Assembly: GCA_018398575.1 (NCBI GenBank)
Contig: JAGTXZ010000003.1
Span: forward strand, 3,100,001 to 3,164,000
Length of the DNA: 64,000 nt
Origin: Ampelomyces quisqualis
Lineage: Eukaryota > Ascomycota > Dothideomycetes > Pleosporales > Phaeosphaeriaceae
Direction: 5' to 3'
Part shown: positions 21,240 through 34,029 of the stretch, in pieces
How positions within the stretch are numbered: the stretch's first letter is position 1
How the letters are laid out: each line of letters begins with the position of its first letter
Translations under genes and position numbers: made by a program
The notes under the pieces: model-generated
Database searches by the model: none
Told to the model about the DNA's origin: nothing
The model's input: the letters and a program-made list of their open reading frames with translations, nothing else

Positions 21240-22900
21240 CAAAAGCGAGAAATGGCACAGAAGAAACCTGACGCTGCGCTCAATCCCTATGTTTATTGGT
21301 GCTCTTGCCCCAAGTTCTAGTGCTCCTTGTTAGCTTATTGCGTTGACGTTTACGCGTTCAATTGCTCTGGGCTAGCTCATAAGCGTGTAGAGAAGCCAAA
21401 TCCACGTGTAAGGTGTAAGGGATGCGACAGTGACTACTAACACAAGTTATCTTGTAAAAGACAAGGTAGAGAAGTCAACAGCGCATAAGACAGAGCACTA
21501 AGCAATCGATCGAGGTAGCTGATTAGATAAGGAAGAGAGCAATCCCTTCATCTTTAAGAACTAGGGTAACGCTTACATATGTTGCCCAATTAGAGCTAGT
21601 GTGTATGCAAAGCTGTGTATAGTATACGGTATTACAATGCACACCTAGATACTATATACTCTGTACTTCCAATCCTACCAGGCGACTTGACTACGATCAA
21701 GGCACACTGGTCGCAAATATAATAGGTCTGCATGCCTGCGGATGCACTGCTAAACATGGCGTTTTCAGGACAGTCGTTAACGCGCACAATTAATATCACG
21801 CACCCAATAAGATAATATCGCGCACCCTAATAGATGATGATCGCGCAACCCAATCGTAGAAAAGAGTTGCCCTAGCGTAGCGCCCGACGTAGCACCGTGT
21901 GCAAAGTCGCAGTTGTCGCACATTAGCCATAGCACACAAATTACAATTCCTAACTCTATTATTCGCTCGCTATACTTTGGCTGTACGCTAGGATACAAGA
22001 TTTGTAATACCTTTAAGACTGGTAACAATAGCTCTAAGCTAACTCGTAAATTTAAAAGTTCGAGCTATCTGTTCTAGGTAGAGCTTTATCAGAAGCTACG
22101 TTAGCACTAAAACGGGCGCTATACTCTATTACGTGAATTAGGACGGCTTTAGTTACCCTAAAAATAATTTATCCCCCTGTGCTAGCTTCAAAAACTTATT
22201 CGCGAGTTCTTACGGTACTGTATGTAGTATGAGGATGTTGGTGAGCCCAACTACCGACTGTGCAATCAGCAAGTCCGCTAGGCTTCTGCACAGTACCCGT
22301 CCCCTACAAGAGACCTTGGTAGAAGCGGGTAGCTGGAGACCCATCGCGGGCCCAATAATTCGCCTATAACGGACAGTCCTGTCTGGTATCCGTACAAGAT
22401 CTTACGTTGACAATCGCGAGCGTTTGTGTCAGGAGCAGCGGAAGCCTAATGTACCTACATACTGCACCCTACTACGACTAATAAAAAGCTGACAGAATAG
22501 CATAAGTGTTTTAGGGTAGTTTTGAGCGTATTTTTGGAACGCTACAGCTGTTTTTTTAGTAATTTGTCACCTGATTTGCGTACAGCGTTCCTAGGCGGTT
22601 TCTTAGCCAATACTAAAGTTCTACATACGGAGTACTCTGTGTGCGAGTTAGCTAGGGTTTAGGCCCTTTCTAAATAGCAGCACTGCGGCGGAGCGTCTCA
22701 GGTTAATTGCGCTGATCTAACGGTTAAAAACAACAAAAAAACCGTCCTTACAATGGCTTCAAAGCATAATAACTTAATCCTAAGAAAATAGGCTTTACAG
22801 GCAGAAAATTAGGGTAGATAGACGTTGTCACAAGCTCTAAATTAATGTATAGTGCACAGGCAATTTTTTAGCGGGAAAACGAGTTATTCAGCATTGTAAT
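21240..22900. mobile_element. AT-rich, RIP-like relic of repetitive DNA (no intact ORF)
   Basis: Composition changes sharply from the flanking genes. By hand count, 21961-22144 holds about 26 TpA against about 12 ApT, and about 10 CpA plus TpG against about 22 ApC plus GpT. Both ratios point strongly to repeat-induced point mutation. No reading frame exceeds about 83 codons and no transposase or polymerase motif is readable. Iterated CGCGCACCC-like motifs lie at 21781-21864, and a hairpin-prone segment near 21440-21475. I infer one or more decayed transposons; the class cannot be set from the sequence alone. Confidence 0.6.
21781..21864. repeat. Iterated CGCGCACCC motif, about 22-bp spacing
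   Basis: Copies start at 21781 (CGCGCACAATTAATAT), 21797 (CACGCACCCAATAAGA), 21819 (CGCGCACCCTAATAGA) and 21842 (CGCGCAACCCAATCG). Each is a GC-rich head followed by an AT-rich spacer ending in TAT or GAT. Subterminal arrays of this kind are usual near the ends of DNA transposons, where transposase binds; that reading is inference. Confidence 0.65.
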
Positions 22901-22910
22901 ATTCGCTTGG

Positions 22911-23711
22911 CTTTCTGTCGGTGGTGGTGGCATGCAGTACATCATCATCCGGCCTTACTATTGCAACATCAGTCTCCGCCAGTCGCAACAAGGCCCGCAG
23001 AAGCAGCAACCTGGCTCGGGCGAACGGTCGTCCGCAACCTTTTCACGCGAGCAGGAGAACTACGTCGTACGCTGAACGCGCGCATGTAGACAGACACGAA
23101 GAACAAGTCTCGACATTGCTCAAGGACCACCGATGCGCATTCGCTACACATCGTCAGCTTGGCCTCTACTATAGAGCTCAAGATAGCTACTTTCCGAACG
23201 TTTTGTGATGATCTACGAAACATCCATTTCACCTGGGAGCCTCACCTGCCATTTTCCCCACCTAATGTAGAGAGAGCCAAGAGCACGCTCCAGTCCTGTC
23301 GCCCACAGCGTCCCGCAGCGAATCGATGCGGGGAATAGTGCAGTACATCAAACAAGTTCTCTGTAGGCTTATTCGTGTACCATGCAAGACGCAGCAAACT
23401 TGTACCTATGGATGCATACGCAATGGAGAATGGAGGAAGAAAAAAAAAGTTATGGGACAGGATATGGACAGGCTGAGTCTAATGAGATGCTTACTCAAAG
23501 GTATAAAGGTAAACGCCACGTCGGTGCGTGCCAAATACATCCATTGTACTAATACCTTGCCATCAATGTTCTCATGCACCGAAAAATTCTCAACGCCAGC
23601 ACACTAAATGTTCCTGCAACGCGCGGCGCCAAATCCCTTTCAGATGGAAGAGGTACCCAGAAATGAGGCAAAGTTGCAACAATGACGTTTTCGATCCAGA
23701 ATTTCCTCAAT
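22911..23711. other. Intergenic with an ambiguous coding-like patch
   Basis: Composition returns to normal at about 22,910. On the + strand a 95-codon frame (22921-23208), and on the - strand an 87-codon frame (22969-23232), overlap. Neither has a recognisable domain and I do not call a gene. The rest is 3' flank of the PHD gene, with a short A-run near 23440. Confidence 0.4.
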
Positions 23712-26554
23712 TCAATGTTGTGCCTGGCCATTCCCACTTGCGGCCCCATTTTCACCCACATCTTCCATAACGTCGTATATCCTGTTTACTTTCGGACTCG
23801 CCTTCTTCACTGGCGGGCTAAGATCCACCTCCATCCTCTGCGGACTTAAACTCTGACTCGGCGGAAATACCTTCATTTCGGAGACTTCATGGCTGCTCGT
23901 GGGCCTCATGCCATCGTGTTTACTTGGCGCGGGGATCGGATCGGGAAGGACTTGCGCAGGCATTTGACTACTCGGTGACGGCGGGATGCGCATGGGAGCA
24001 GGCGGCATCGCCGGGGACGATACGCCCATTGGGGCGGGGGACGAGTGTTTCGTGGGACTGAAGGACGGGCGGTTCGTAGAAGAAGGAGGGAAGGAGGAGT
24101 GCGGGGAGTTGAAGTTGTAATGTGTTGGGAGGCCGTTTTTAGGACGTGGAGAGTTGGCAGGAGAGTGTTTTACAGGAGAACCGACGAGGCCGGCGGAGGA
24201 GTCGGGGCGGTTAAAGCTTTGCGCGTAGGGAATGGCGGTATGCTGGGATGAACCGAATGGGTTGTGGAGACCTAATGAGCTGCCGTTTTGGAACGGCTGG
24301 AGCATGTGGTGGCTACTCTTCGCTGGGCTGGAGTGGTGGGCCTTGATTGGACTTGAGTGGTGGCTCTTGGTCGGACTGGAGGGTACCCGGGACAGGTTGA
24401 ATGGTGGAGGCGACGATGGAAGGAAGCCGTTGGGGCGAGAAAGATTCCCAGATGGAAGCCCCGATGATACTGGTCGTGCACGCACGGGGGAGGAATTACT
24501 ATCTGCAACATCATTGTACGGCGATCCATATGCGGCTTCCGATCGATGAATGCCAGGCGGTCCGAGAGCCTGCCCGCGCGGTGATAGACTGGGTCCATCG
24601 ACCCATGGCTGTGCGGATTGAACGAGCTGAACAGGTTGTTGCATGTTCGGAGGTGGATAGGATTGTGCTGGTGATTTTCGGCCAGATTCCAAGCGACGTG
24701 CTGTTACAGGCTGTTGTGCCCCGTTCGTTTGAGTTTCAGTGCGGGACGAGGGTGAGGTGGATGTAAGCCTCAGCTTCAATGATGGAAGTTTTGGTTGCCC
24801 GGCTTCTTTTTCCTTACGCTTACACGTACCGCACATGAACTGCAGATTGGGGTTGTCTGCCTGGTCTTCTGTGATGCCGTGGCACTTGACGTGCTGCCAT
24901 ACATGACACTTCTCACATGATATCTGTGGCGTGTTGTCGTTCTAGGGCTGTCAGGAATGTCATCAGTATAAAGGAGCAGAGTAAACTCACAAGATTGGAA
25001 CCATATGTGCCGCACTTCTCGCAATCAAAGAACCAGTCCTCTTCCTCGTTCAGCCGCTTGAGGTCGCTCTCATGCTGCTTCATCATGGCCTTGAGATGCC
25101 GTTCCGACAGCCTTGCAGCATTGGTAGCGAGCTTTTGTTCGTTGTCCTTCAGCTTGCGTAGTTGCTCCTCCTTGAGTACCTTGGCAGTCTCACGCTCACG
25201 GAGTCGTTGCTCCCGTGTCATCCTTCGAGAGTCGTGTGCCTGCTCATCATTAGCCCATGTGCTGAGTTTACACGGCGCATTCTGCTCACATCCTCTAGCT
25301 GCTTCTGCTTTTCCTGTTCCGCCTTCGCTTTGGCGAGATCTTCTTGTCTCTGGCGCTCCGCAGCTTCAATCTCGTCATGCTCCCTTTGTTTCTCGAGCCT
25401 CGAGGATATTCTAGATGAGCGTTTCGCGAAGGCCAGCTTTTGCATGTTCTCGAGTTCTTTCATCTTGCGAGCCTGCTTCTTCGCCTGTTCTTCTGCTAGC
25501 CCCTCCATAACTGGTAAGACATCTTCTTGTAGACGCTTGTAGAGTGTCTTTTCGTTGGGATCTCGACTCTTTCGGATGCTGCTCATGTATTCTTGATAAT
25601 CCTCCAAGGTTACACAGACACACTCCCACTTCATTCCGCCAAACCCGTCATCTTCGACTGGATGCTCTATCCGTGTCGTCTCGTATTCTTCGGCCACTTC
25701 CTCAGGCTCGGGTGTGGAAACCTTTTGTCGCTTACTCGCCCTTGCACCCCTCGATTTCTTCGCCTTGGTTTTGGCCTTGGCGTTTTGCGGCTGGGGCGGC
25801 GGCAGTGGGTCGGTCCGGCGATACATGCGATTGTCATCCAGTACGAAAAGAACGCGGTCATGCGAGTCCCAGCCAGTGGGCTCCATGCGCTGCAGCCTGT
25901 GGTTAGCTATGGTGGCAAGGTAGGGGGGGAAGACATACCCAGAGTGTTTGCTCGCTGTCCGTGGCCGACAGTCTCTCGCGTATCGAATTTGGATTGTTGA
26001 GGGTCCATGTCGACAGCTGTTGAAGTACTCGGATCTTGGTGTAGACGTCGAAGTCGTCAAACTTTCTCGGCTCCTCTTCGGTGCCAAAGGGGTTACGGGA
26101 GGGTGCCTTGGCGACGAACTGGCGACGGGCGTACTCGTCGAATATCTCGCGCCTGCCGTCCGTTAGCGCATGTATGCGAGTGAAGAGCGCGATGGCGTAC
26201 GTCAGGCCCTTGTGCGACGAGACGTGCTTCAGCAGCGCCAGGCCCGTCTGCGCCAGGCGCTCTGAAGGCTGCGGCTTGAGACATTCGCTCTCGAGCTCCT
26301 GTAGCAGGGTCAGCGCAGGCTCCGTCAGAATCATGGGCGGCGCGTTTGCTGCACCGATGGGCGCCAACTGGACGTACTTGGACGTCAAGGTCCTTGTCGA
26401 TCTTGACGGCATCGCCAAACAGGCTGATGTACTGCGCCAGGCTGGCAAATTGCCACATGCTGCGCAGCTTGTGTAGCGTGCTTGGTGCTTCGACGGGCTC
26501 CTTCACCTCCACCTCCACCTCCACCTCCTCGTGGGCGCGCTTGCGGGCGGGCAT
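23712..26554 (-). CDS. DDT-like / PHD-finger chromatin-associated protein
   Basis: Six exons: 26378-26554, 26201-26298, 25939-26152, 25290-25889, 24991-25239 and 23712-24941; 855 aa. The N-terminus (MPARKRAHEE) leads into a helical DDT/WHIM-like region at residues ~20-165 (SMWQFASLAQYISLFGD, LAQTGLALLKHVSSHKG, EIFDEYARRQFVAK, TKIRVLQQLSTWTL). A basic NLS-like stretch follows (KAKTKAKKSRGARASKRQK), then a long charged coiled coil. The PHD finger at ~432-487 is built across an intron (CEKCGTYGSNL + NDNTPQISCEKCHVWQHVKC...MCGTC). The last 370 residues are disordered, Ser/Pro-rich, with short HHSSPIKAHHSSPAK-type repeats. PHD fingers read histone H3 tails and DDT domains occur in chromatin-remodelling subunits, so a nuclear chromatin role is likely. 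The junction TLW|RMEP uses the second of two nearby AGs to keep frame. Confidence 0.88.
26500..26527. repeat. Coding hexanucleotide repeat (CACCTC)n
   Basis: About four CACCTC units encode EVEVEVEV near the N-terminus of the DDT/PHD protein on the - strand; the unit is frame-neutral. Confidence 0.8.
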
Positions 26555-27278
26555 CGTGGGGAGCGTGCCGAGGGCGACGCGTCGGGCGATGGTGCAGGCG
26601 GACCGGTGGCGTGCGTGTCGGCACGGTAAGAAGATGCTTGGAGATGGATGCGCGAGGCGATGTCGGGGCGAGGGTGCAGCTGGTCGGGGGCGGACGCGAT
26701 GGGGGGGAATGTGGGTCTCACCATGATGGCTGACGAGGAAGTCGCGTTCTCAAATTGCGGACTTTCGGGAGAGCCGAAAGCGGTAAGGCGTGGCGGCGGC
26801 GCGCAGCATTTGTGGACGCTGCACGAAAGGTTGGGTTGGATGTCCAGTGGTTGTCCGGTACGGATACCAGCAGCGAATAATGAAGGTAGGATGAGACGTC
26901 TATCCGTACGGAGTACTCGGTACTGCCCATCAGTTGCGGCACGCTGTATTCGACAACTCCCAACTGTGGCTGACGCTGCGTCCGACCAGGGGCTGCCCGC
27001 ACTGGTGACTGCGCAGTGCATGTTACAGTTGATGATCCATGTCCCCCCCCAGTGCGGCCTTTCCTATACACACTCCGCACTCGGTACACCCGTCCCTCTG
27101 CAGCGTCACGCGCACTCGCTGCCGCCTTCGACACTCTCGGCGCCGACCCGACACTCGCTCCCGTACTAATCCTCCCGACGACACGTGCGTGTTGGCGCGA
27201 CAGCACCCTCGTTGGCCGAGCTGAGCAGCGGCGGCCCAATGTCGCGCTGAGCGCAAGCCATCAGGACCGGACGCGCCA
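26555..27278. promoter_or_regulatory. Divergent promoter region of the DDT/PHD and Cch1 genes
   Basis: 724 bp between two genes transcribed away from each other. It contains the near-palindrome TACGGAGTACTCGGTA at 26907-26922, one of five TACTCCGTA-type sites in the window. No gene of its own: the open frames here on both strands lack domains. Confidence 0.55.
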
Positions 27279-30200
27279 ATGTCCTCCCCGGACCGCAGTC
27301 ACCGCAGAGACGACGGGCACCTCTCAATCCCTCTGCAGAACCTCCATCGGCCGCCGGACGAGCACGATGACGAGACGGCGCCGCCGCACCGCCCACGAGC
27401 CCTCGGCGACCGCGGGCGGAACCTGCTCAGGCAAACAGGCGGCGGCCACTCCAAGGACTCCCAGTATGCTCCCATATCCGAGGCATCGCCCAGCCCCACG
27501 CGCCACGTCCAGCTGCCGCACATCAACACCGATGTCGGCGGCGCACGAGCCGGCATCCGGCGAGGCAACCACGACGAGACGGGCTCCCCAATCGATGCAG
27601 GCGCGTTCCAGGCCGCCATCGGGTTCGGCATGGACATGAACTTCCAGGGGGACACATCGCCGCCCTTCACTCCGCCGACGCCGACCCTGGCCTCTCCCGA
27701 CGACCCCCACCACCACCACGGCTATCCTTACCACGCGCCGTCGACATCCGAGGAGAACGACTACTTCTCGCCCGTGTACGACGACACGGCACCTTTGACC
27801 GATGCGCAACATCTGCAACCCATCAGCGGGGCTGCCGCTTCCATATCCCCGCATTCGCAGGACCGATCCAGCTTCCAAAGCGTGCGCTTTCTCAGCCCCG
27901 GAGATGCGTCACCCGTCCCCAGAGACAGTGACAATTTCGGTCAACTGGAAGCTGCGACAGGCAATCTTCGAGACTCGACGGGAAGGAAGCGATCGCTGTC
28001 ACCGGGCCAGATTGCATCACCTTTGAATCGGGCCGGAACCATCGTGCGGAACATGTCTCAGCGTGTCGTCAATGTCAGCAATGATTCCCAGATTGCCGAG
28101 CGTACTCTTCACAGGAAATCCACCCTTCGCTCGCGTTCACGCGACCCTCCCTCTTTCCCCGCCTTGTCCGAATACGCCACTGATGGACCTGCGTCGCCTT
28201 CACCATCTGGGGAGAAACCACCTTCGCCTGTGATCCTATCGCGCAACCCAAGTGTGCAATGGCAAAGGCCTCCCAATCCGTTGCGTGGGAAGAGTCTGGG
28301 CATCTTCCCGGCCAACAGCAAGATCAGGATGAAGCTTTGTGACGTTCTTGTCCACCCGGTCACCGAGCCACTGCTTCTCGTCTTGATTATAATACAAACC
28401 GTGTTGCTCGCAGTCGACGCGAGCACCAAGGCTAAATATCAACCGGATGTGGTCAAGGAGATCAATGGCCTTTCTCCGACCAACTATGCCCTCCTTGGAC
28501 TCTTCATAGTATACACTGTAGAAGTCATGATACGAATTATCGTATCAGGCTTCATTATCAATCCCGTCGAGTACAGCACTATCAATCGACAAGTTGGATT
28601 ACGGGAGGCCGTCATGATGAAAGCCAATCGACTTTTTGGTGGCCCTGAGCGACAACCGTCGCAAAGACGCAGTGGGACTAAGAGCGACCCCGTGGAGCCT
28701 CACCAGCCATCTGTACTTCGAGCCTTCACAACGGCAAACATGCATGTTGATGTAGGACCTGGTGACTATAGAGCCCAGCAGCGCGTTCGATTGGCGCACA
28801 GGGCATACTTGCGGCATTCGTTCAACCGAACCGATTTTTTGGCCGTCATCGCATTTTGGATATCATTCGTTCTAGGGTTTATTGGCATCGACAATACTCG
28901 CGTAATACTCGTCTTTGACATGCTCAGCTGCTTGCGCATCATCCGCCTGCTCAATCTCACAAGTGGTACCTCGGTAAGCCGCGCGAAGCTGTGCATACTA
29001 GCCGCGACTAACAGCCTGGCAGGTCATTCTCCGTAGTCTGAAGAAGGCTGCACCCTTGTTGGTGAATGTCGCGTTCCTGATCGGGTTCTTCTGGCTCTTG
29101 TTCTCCATCGTTGGTGTCCAAAGTTTCAAATCGAGTATGCGAAGAACCTGCGTCTGGCAAAGTGACGGCATCGTACCCAACTATATCAACAAAGAACAGT
29201 TTTGTGGTGGTCACCTGTTGCCTGGCGGCATCCAAGAGGGCTACAAGGTTCCCGAGGGAAGACCAGCAGGTCCCAAGAGTGGCAAAGGCTTCCTATGTCC
29301 TGTGGGCTCCCTCTGCGTTGAAGACAACAACCCTTTCCAAGATACTAAAAGCTTCGACGACATCTTCCACTCCCTCGAGCTTGTCTTTGTGATTATGTCT
29401 TCCAACACTTGGAAGGATTTGCTTTACACCATGGCCGACACCGATTACCTGGTCACCTCCCTATTCTTTATCGTGGGTATCATCATTCTGAGTTTGTGGC
29501 TGATATCCCTGCTTATCGCTGTCATCACATCGTCCTTTCAAATCATTCGCGAAGAGAGCAAGGCCAGTGCCTTCACCGGAGAAGGGATCAAGGAGGATGC
29601 AGCGAACGACCAAGACCAAAAGCAACGAGTGAACAGCTTGAAGCGCGTTTACGATAAGACCACGTGGTTGTGGATTCTCGTCATCACCTTCGGACTTGTC
29701 AGTCAAATGATGCGCAGCGCAAGCATGAGCAACTTCCGACAGACGTTCATCGAAAGGGCTGAGACAACTGTCACCCTCATTCTGCTCACTGAAATACTGA
29801 TCCGGCTAGTTGTTAACTGGAGGCACTTTCTCCACAGCAAGCGCAACATTGCTGACCTGTGCATTGCTATCATTACAACAGTTATACAACTTCCGGTCAT
29901 TAAGGACTCTCACGACGGGAAAGCCTACGCGTGGCTGTCGATCTTCCAAATCGTACGTGTCTACCGTGTTGTTTTGGCCGTCCCAATGACACGAGATCTC
30001 ATCGTACGTAAATTCCTACAGCAGAGTCCACATCTTTGCTAATCTTAAGTAGATGATCGTCCTCGGTAACGTCAGCGGTCTGCTGAACCTGATTCTCTTT
30101 GTGTCCCTCCTCACCTTTCTTGCATCTATATTCGCTTCTCAGCTTTTTCGCGGAGAAATACCAGAGGAGGATGATGATGGCGAAACCATACGTATACCTT

Positions 30201-33200
30201 TCTTTGACATATACAACTCTTTCCTGGGAATGTACCAGATCTTTTCCAGTGAGAATTGGACCACGATCCTCTACAACGTAACGAATTACGAAAAGAAGTA
30301 TGGCACAGCCTGGATCGGCGCCTCGTTCGTCATCCTTTGGTTTATTTTCGCCAACTGTAAGTCAAATTACAACTTTATATAGGCTGAAGCTGACGTCTTG
30401 CAGTCATTGTGCTGAACATGTTTATTGCTGTCATTCAGGAGAACTTTGATGTTTCCGAAGATGAGAAACGCTTGCAGCAAGTCAAAGCTTTTCTTCAACA
30501 GAAAGAGCAAGGACTAAACTCTGGCAACACGTAAGTAAATATCTGGGAAAATCTTAGATTGGAAATGACTAACGTCAACAAGCAATCTCTCACTGTCTTC
30601 CATATTCAAACTTGGGCAAGCCAACCGTCGAGACCCACTTGATTACGGTTCTGCTGCAGCAGAGATGTTACTGAAAGATGCCGTCGTCCGCGATTTTCTT
30701 GACGAACGGAACGATAATGCCAGCCCACAGGCGAATGAACCACGCCCAGGAATTCGCCCGGCCATGACCATAGTGGGATCAGGCACCGTTTCCACAATCT
30801 GGCAAAGACTTTTACGCCGTGTTATCCACAGAGAGCCAAACCCATTTTACGCACCATTAGACTATGGCCGCGCGTACGAAGACTTGGACCCCCGACGAAT
30901 GGCCAAAGAAGTGGTCTCGGCCACGGAGAGACGCAAAAAAGCCCAACGTGAATATTTGCGGAATCACCCCAAGTACAACGTCTCCTTGTTCATGTTCAAA
31001 CCTCACAATCCCATTCGTAAAATTTGCCAGCGCATAGTCGGCCCTGGTCGTGGTGGCGATAGGATCGAAGGAGTCACGCCGAACGTGCCGGTGTGGTACG
31101 CTTTCTCTGCTTTTATCTATGCGGCCATTATTGCAATGGTGCTACTTGCGTGTATCACAACGCCACTATACCAACGACAATACTTCTTGGACCATAACTT
31201 CAGCGTCAAAAACTGGTTTGTATGGACAGATATGGGCTTTGCTGTTGTATTCACAATCGAAGCGCTCATCAAGGTCATCGCAGACGGCTTTTTGTGGACC
31301 CCAAACGCTTACTTCAGAGGCTCTTGGGGCTTCATCGACGGCGTTGTGCTAATCACGCTATGGGTTAACATTGTCTCGGCTTTCTACCAAGATGGCCAAA
31401 TCACTCGGACTGTGGGTGCATTCAAAGCTCTGAGGGCCCTGCGCCTTCTGAACATCAGCGACAGCACACGCGACCACTTCCATTCCTTGATAGTCCGAGG
31501 ATGGTGGAAGCTCTTTTCCGTACGTATAGGATTGTTACAGCATGGAGGCTATTCTAATGCACATAGGCTGCTTTTGTCTCGCTCAGTTTGCTGGTTCCCT
31601 TCGCCATCTACGGACTCAATCTCTTCGTCGGTCAATTTCAGGCTTGTAACGACGACGGTTCTGGCATCACTGACTTGCACGACTGTGTCAGCGAGTACGC
31701 CAGTTCACCATTCGGCTGGGACGTTCTCGCTCCACGACAAGCTGCGAACCCTTACTACGACTTCGACAACTTTGGCGACTCGCTCTTCAGTCTCTTCCAA
31801 ATTGTCTCGCAAGAAGGGTGGACGGACAACATGTGGTCGGGCATGAGCATCACTGGGGTCTTCACTCAACCGGTGCCTTTCGCGGCCAAGGGAAACGCCG
31901 TATATTTCATCGTCTTCAATTTGCTTGGTGCAGTTTTCGTGCTGACACTCTTCATCTCGGTGTTCATGCGAAACTACACCGAGCAGACTGGAGTTGCTTT
32001 CCTTACCACTGATCAGCGTTCTTGGCTTGAATTACGCAAACTGCTTCGTCAGGTATCTCCTTCCAAACGACCGTCCTCGACCAAGCAACGCGAAACCTGG
32101 GAGGAGTGGTGTTACCGTCGAGCTGTTAGGAAGACGGGACGTTGGCAACGGTTCATTACCGGATGCTTGATTGTGCATCTCCTTCTGTTGTGTCTTGAAT
32201 GGTACCCAGGAGTTGGGACATGGGAGACAGCCAGGGGTAAGTTCATCAGCGGAACCAGTCTTGTCGGGTACTGACCAGAGTGTAGACTACATCTTCATCA
32301 TGCTGACCATTATTTTCATCGCCAACATAATTATCCGCATCATTGGTCTCTCGTGGCATCGCTTCCGAAAGAGCTCCTGGGACGTGTACTCGGTCTTTGC
32401 AGTCTCAGGTACCTTTGTCACATCGATACTCATTCAAGCCAAAAGCAACGAGAGAGTTTTCATGCAGATCAACAAGCTTTGTCTCGTCTCGATTGCTCTG
32501 CTTCTTATACCCCGCAACAATCAACTCGATCAGCTCTTCAAGACCGCAGCAGCTAGTCTGACAGCTATCGCCAACCTACTAGCTACATGGTTCGTCTTGT
32601 TTCTGGTGTATGCGATCGCGCTTACTCAAACTTTTGGGTTGACCCGCTTTGGTCCGAACGAGACAGGAAACATCAATTTCCGAACAGTCCCAAAGGCACT
32701 TATCTTTTTATTTACTATGAGCATGGGCGAAGGCTGGAATGAGCTCATGGAAGATTTTGCCAATGTCGACAAGCCCTTCTGCACCGTGGGAGACAAGTAC
32801 TTTGAAAGCGACTGCGGCAGCCCAGAGTGGGCACGTGCCTTGTTCATCACCTGGAACATTCTCAGCATGTACATTTTTGTCAATCTTTTCGTCTCTCTGA
32901 TTTATGAGAGCTTCAGTTATGTCTACCAACGCAGTAGCGGACTGTCTGTCATCAGTCGAGAGGAAATTCGGCGCTTCAAGCAAGCCTGGGCAGAATTCGA
33001 TCCCAACGGGACAGGCTTCATCTCCCGGGACGTGTTCCCTAGACTACTAGGCGTAAGTGACTGTCTCTGTAGGAACTCATAACCACTAATGTTTTCTAGG
33101 AACTCTCTGGCATTTTCGAGATGAGAATCTACGATGGCGACTTCACTGTGGGCCGGCTCATTGAGCAATGCGGAACCGCACCACGACGCGCCTCCAATCT

Positions 33201-34029
33201 GCCTGTGCCTGGTCGCGAGCCGACATCAGAAATTGATATCAACAGCCTCAACCGCTGCTTAGCTGCCCTGCCCGTTGCTGAGATACGTCGACGACGAAAG
33301 CGCATGAACACTTTCTATGAAGAGGTCCTTGTGTCAAGTGACCTGGACCGAGGCATCCAATTCACCTCACTCTTGATGATTCTCGCGCACCATAAGGTCA
33401 TTAACGATAATAAGAGTTTGAGGCTTGAGGAGTTTCTCCGTCGTCGCGCCCGTCTTCAGCGCGTTGAAGAGGCTGTGCGCCGCAACGTTGTCGTTGGTTT
33501 CTTTGATACGCTATACTGGGCTCGACGATTCCGTCGCGCCATGGACCAGAAAAAGCAGGGCCGCATGGCCACAATTCCACAATTCACGGTGCCCGAGATC
33601 TTCATCGACGATGAAGACATCACCGACGCAAAGCGCATGCCACATCATTCGCCAAGTGGCAGCTCGCTACTCACACCCGCCAACACAAACACACAAGGCG
33701 GTCTCACTCGTGCTTCAACGCCGCCGCATCTCGACATCAATGCTGTAGCAAGAAGCCGAGCAAACTCGATACAGCAAACACCCTCTGGATCACCAACACG
33801 CGAATCGCCGGGACAGAGTCCATTCTCGCCACCTGCGGATGCAGACTGGCAATTTGCAACAGCTCTTGGTCGTCCGCCGAGTCCACTCGACGAGCTAGGA
33901 CCCGGCCCTGCAGACAGCAGGAGTCGATCCAACAGCGCAGTCAGCGCAGCAGAAGTTTTGGAGGTACTGGACAATTCTGCATGGGGCGAGAGCATACGTC
34001 GCAGTTTCACCCAGCGTCGGAGAAGCTGA
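27279..34029 (+). CDS. CCH1: Voltage-gated calcium channel pore subunit, Cch1 type
   Basis: Eight exons: 27279-28973, 29023-30003, 30053-30356, 30404-30530, 30583-31519, 31567-32236, 32286-33052 and 33100-34029; 2,136 aa, the usual length for Cch1. A disordered N-terminus of about 340 residues precedes four six-helix repeats. Arg-bearing S4-like segments are visible (DMLSCLRIIRLLNL, FKALRALRLLNI). The four pore loops read SSNTW (~692), SSENW (~958), SQEGW (~1430) and MGEGW (~1719), giving selectivity residues N-E-E-E. An EF-hand-like segment (AWAEFDPNGTGFISRDVF) lies near 1805, after the last helix, as in animal alpha-1 subunits. With Mid1 it forms the high-affinity calcium uptake channel of the plasma membrane, used under low calcium, stress and polar growth. 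The C-terminus is disordered. All splice phases agree. Confidence 0.96.

Noticed and set aside
22911..23232. Possible small gene right of the RIP-like island
   Set aside because: Two overlapping frames on opposite strands, neither with a domain or good splice context; kept only as an ambiguous patch.
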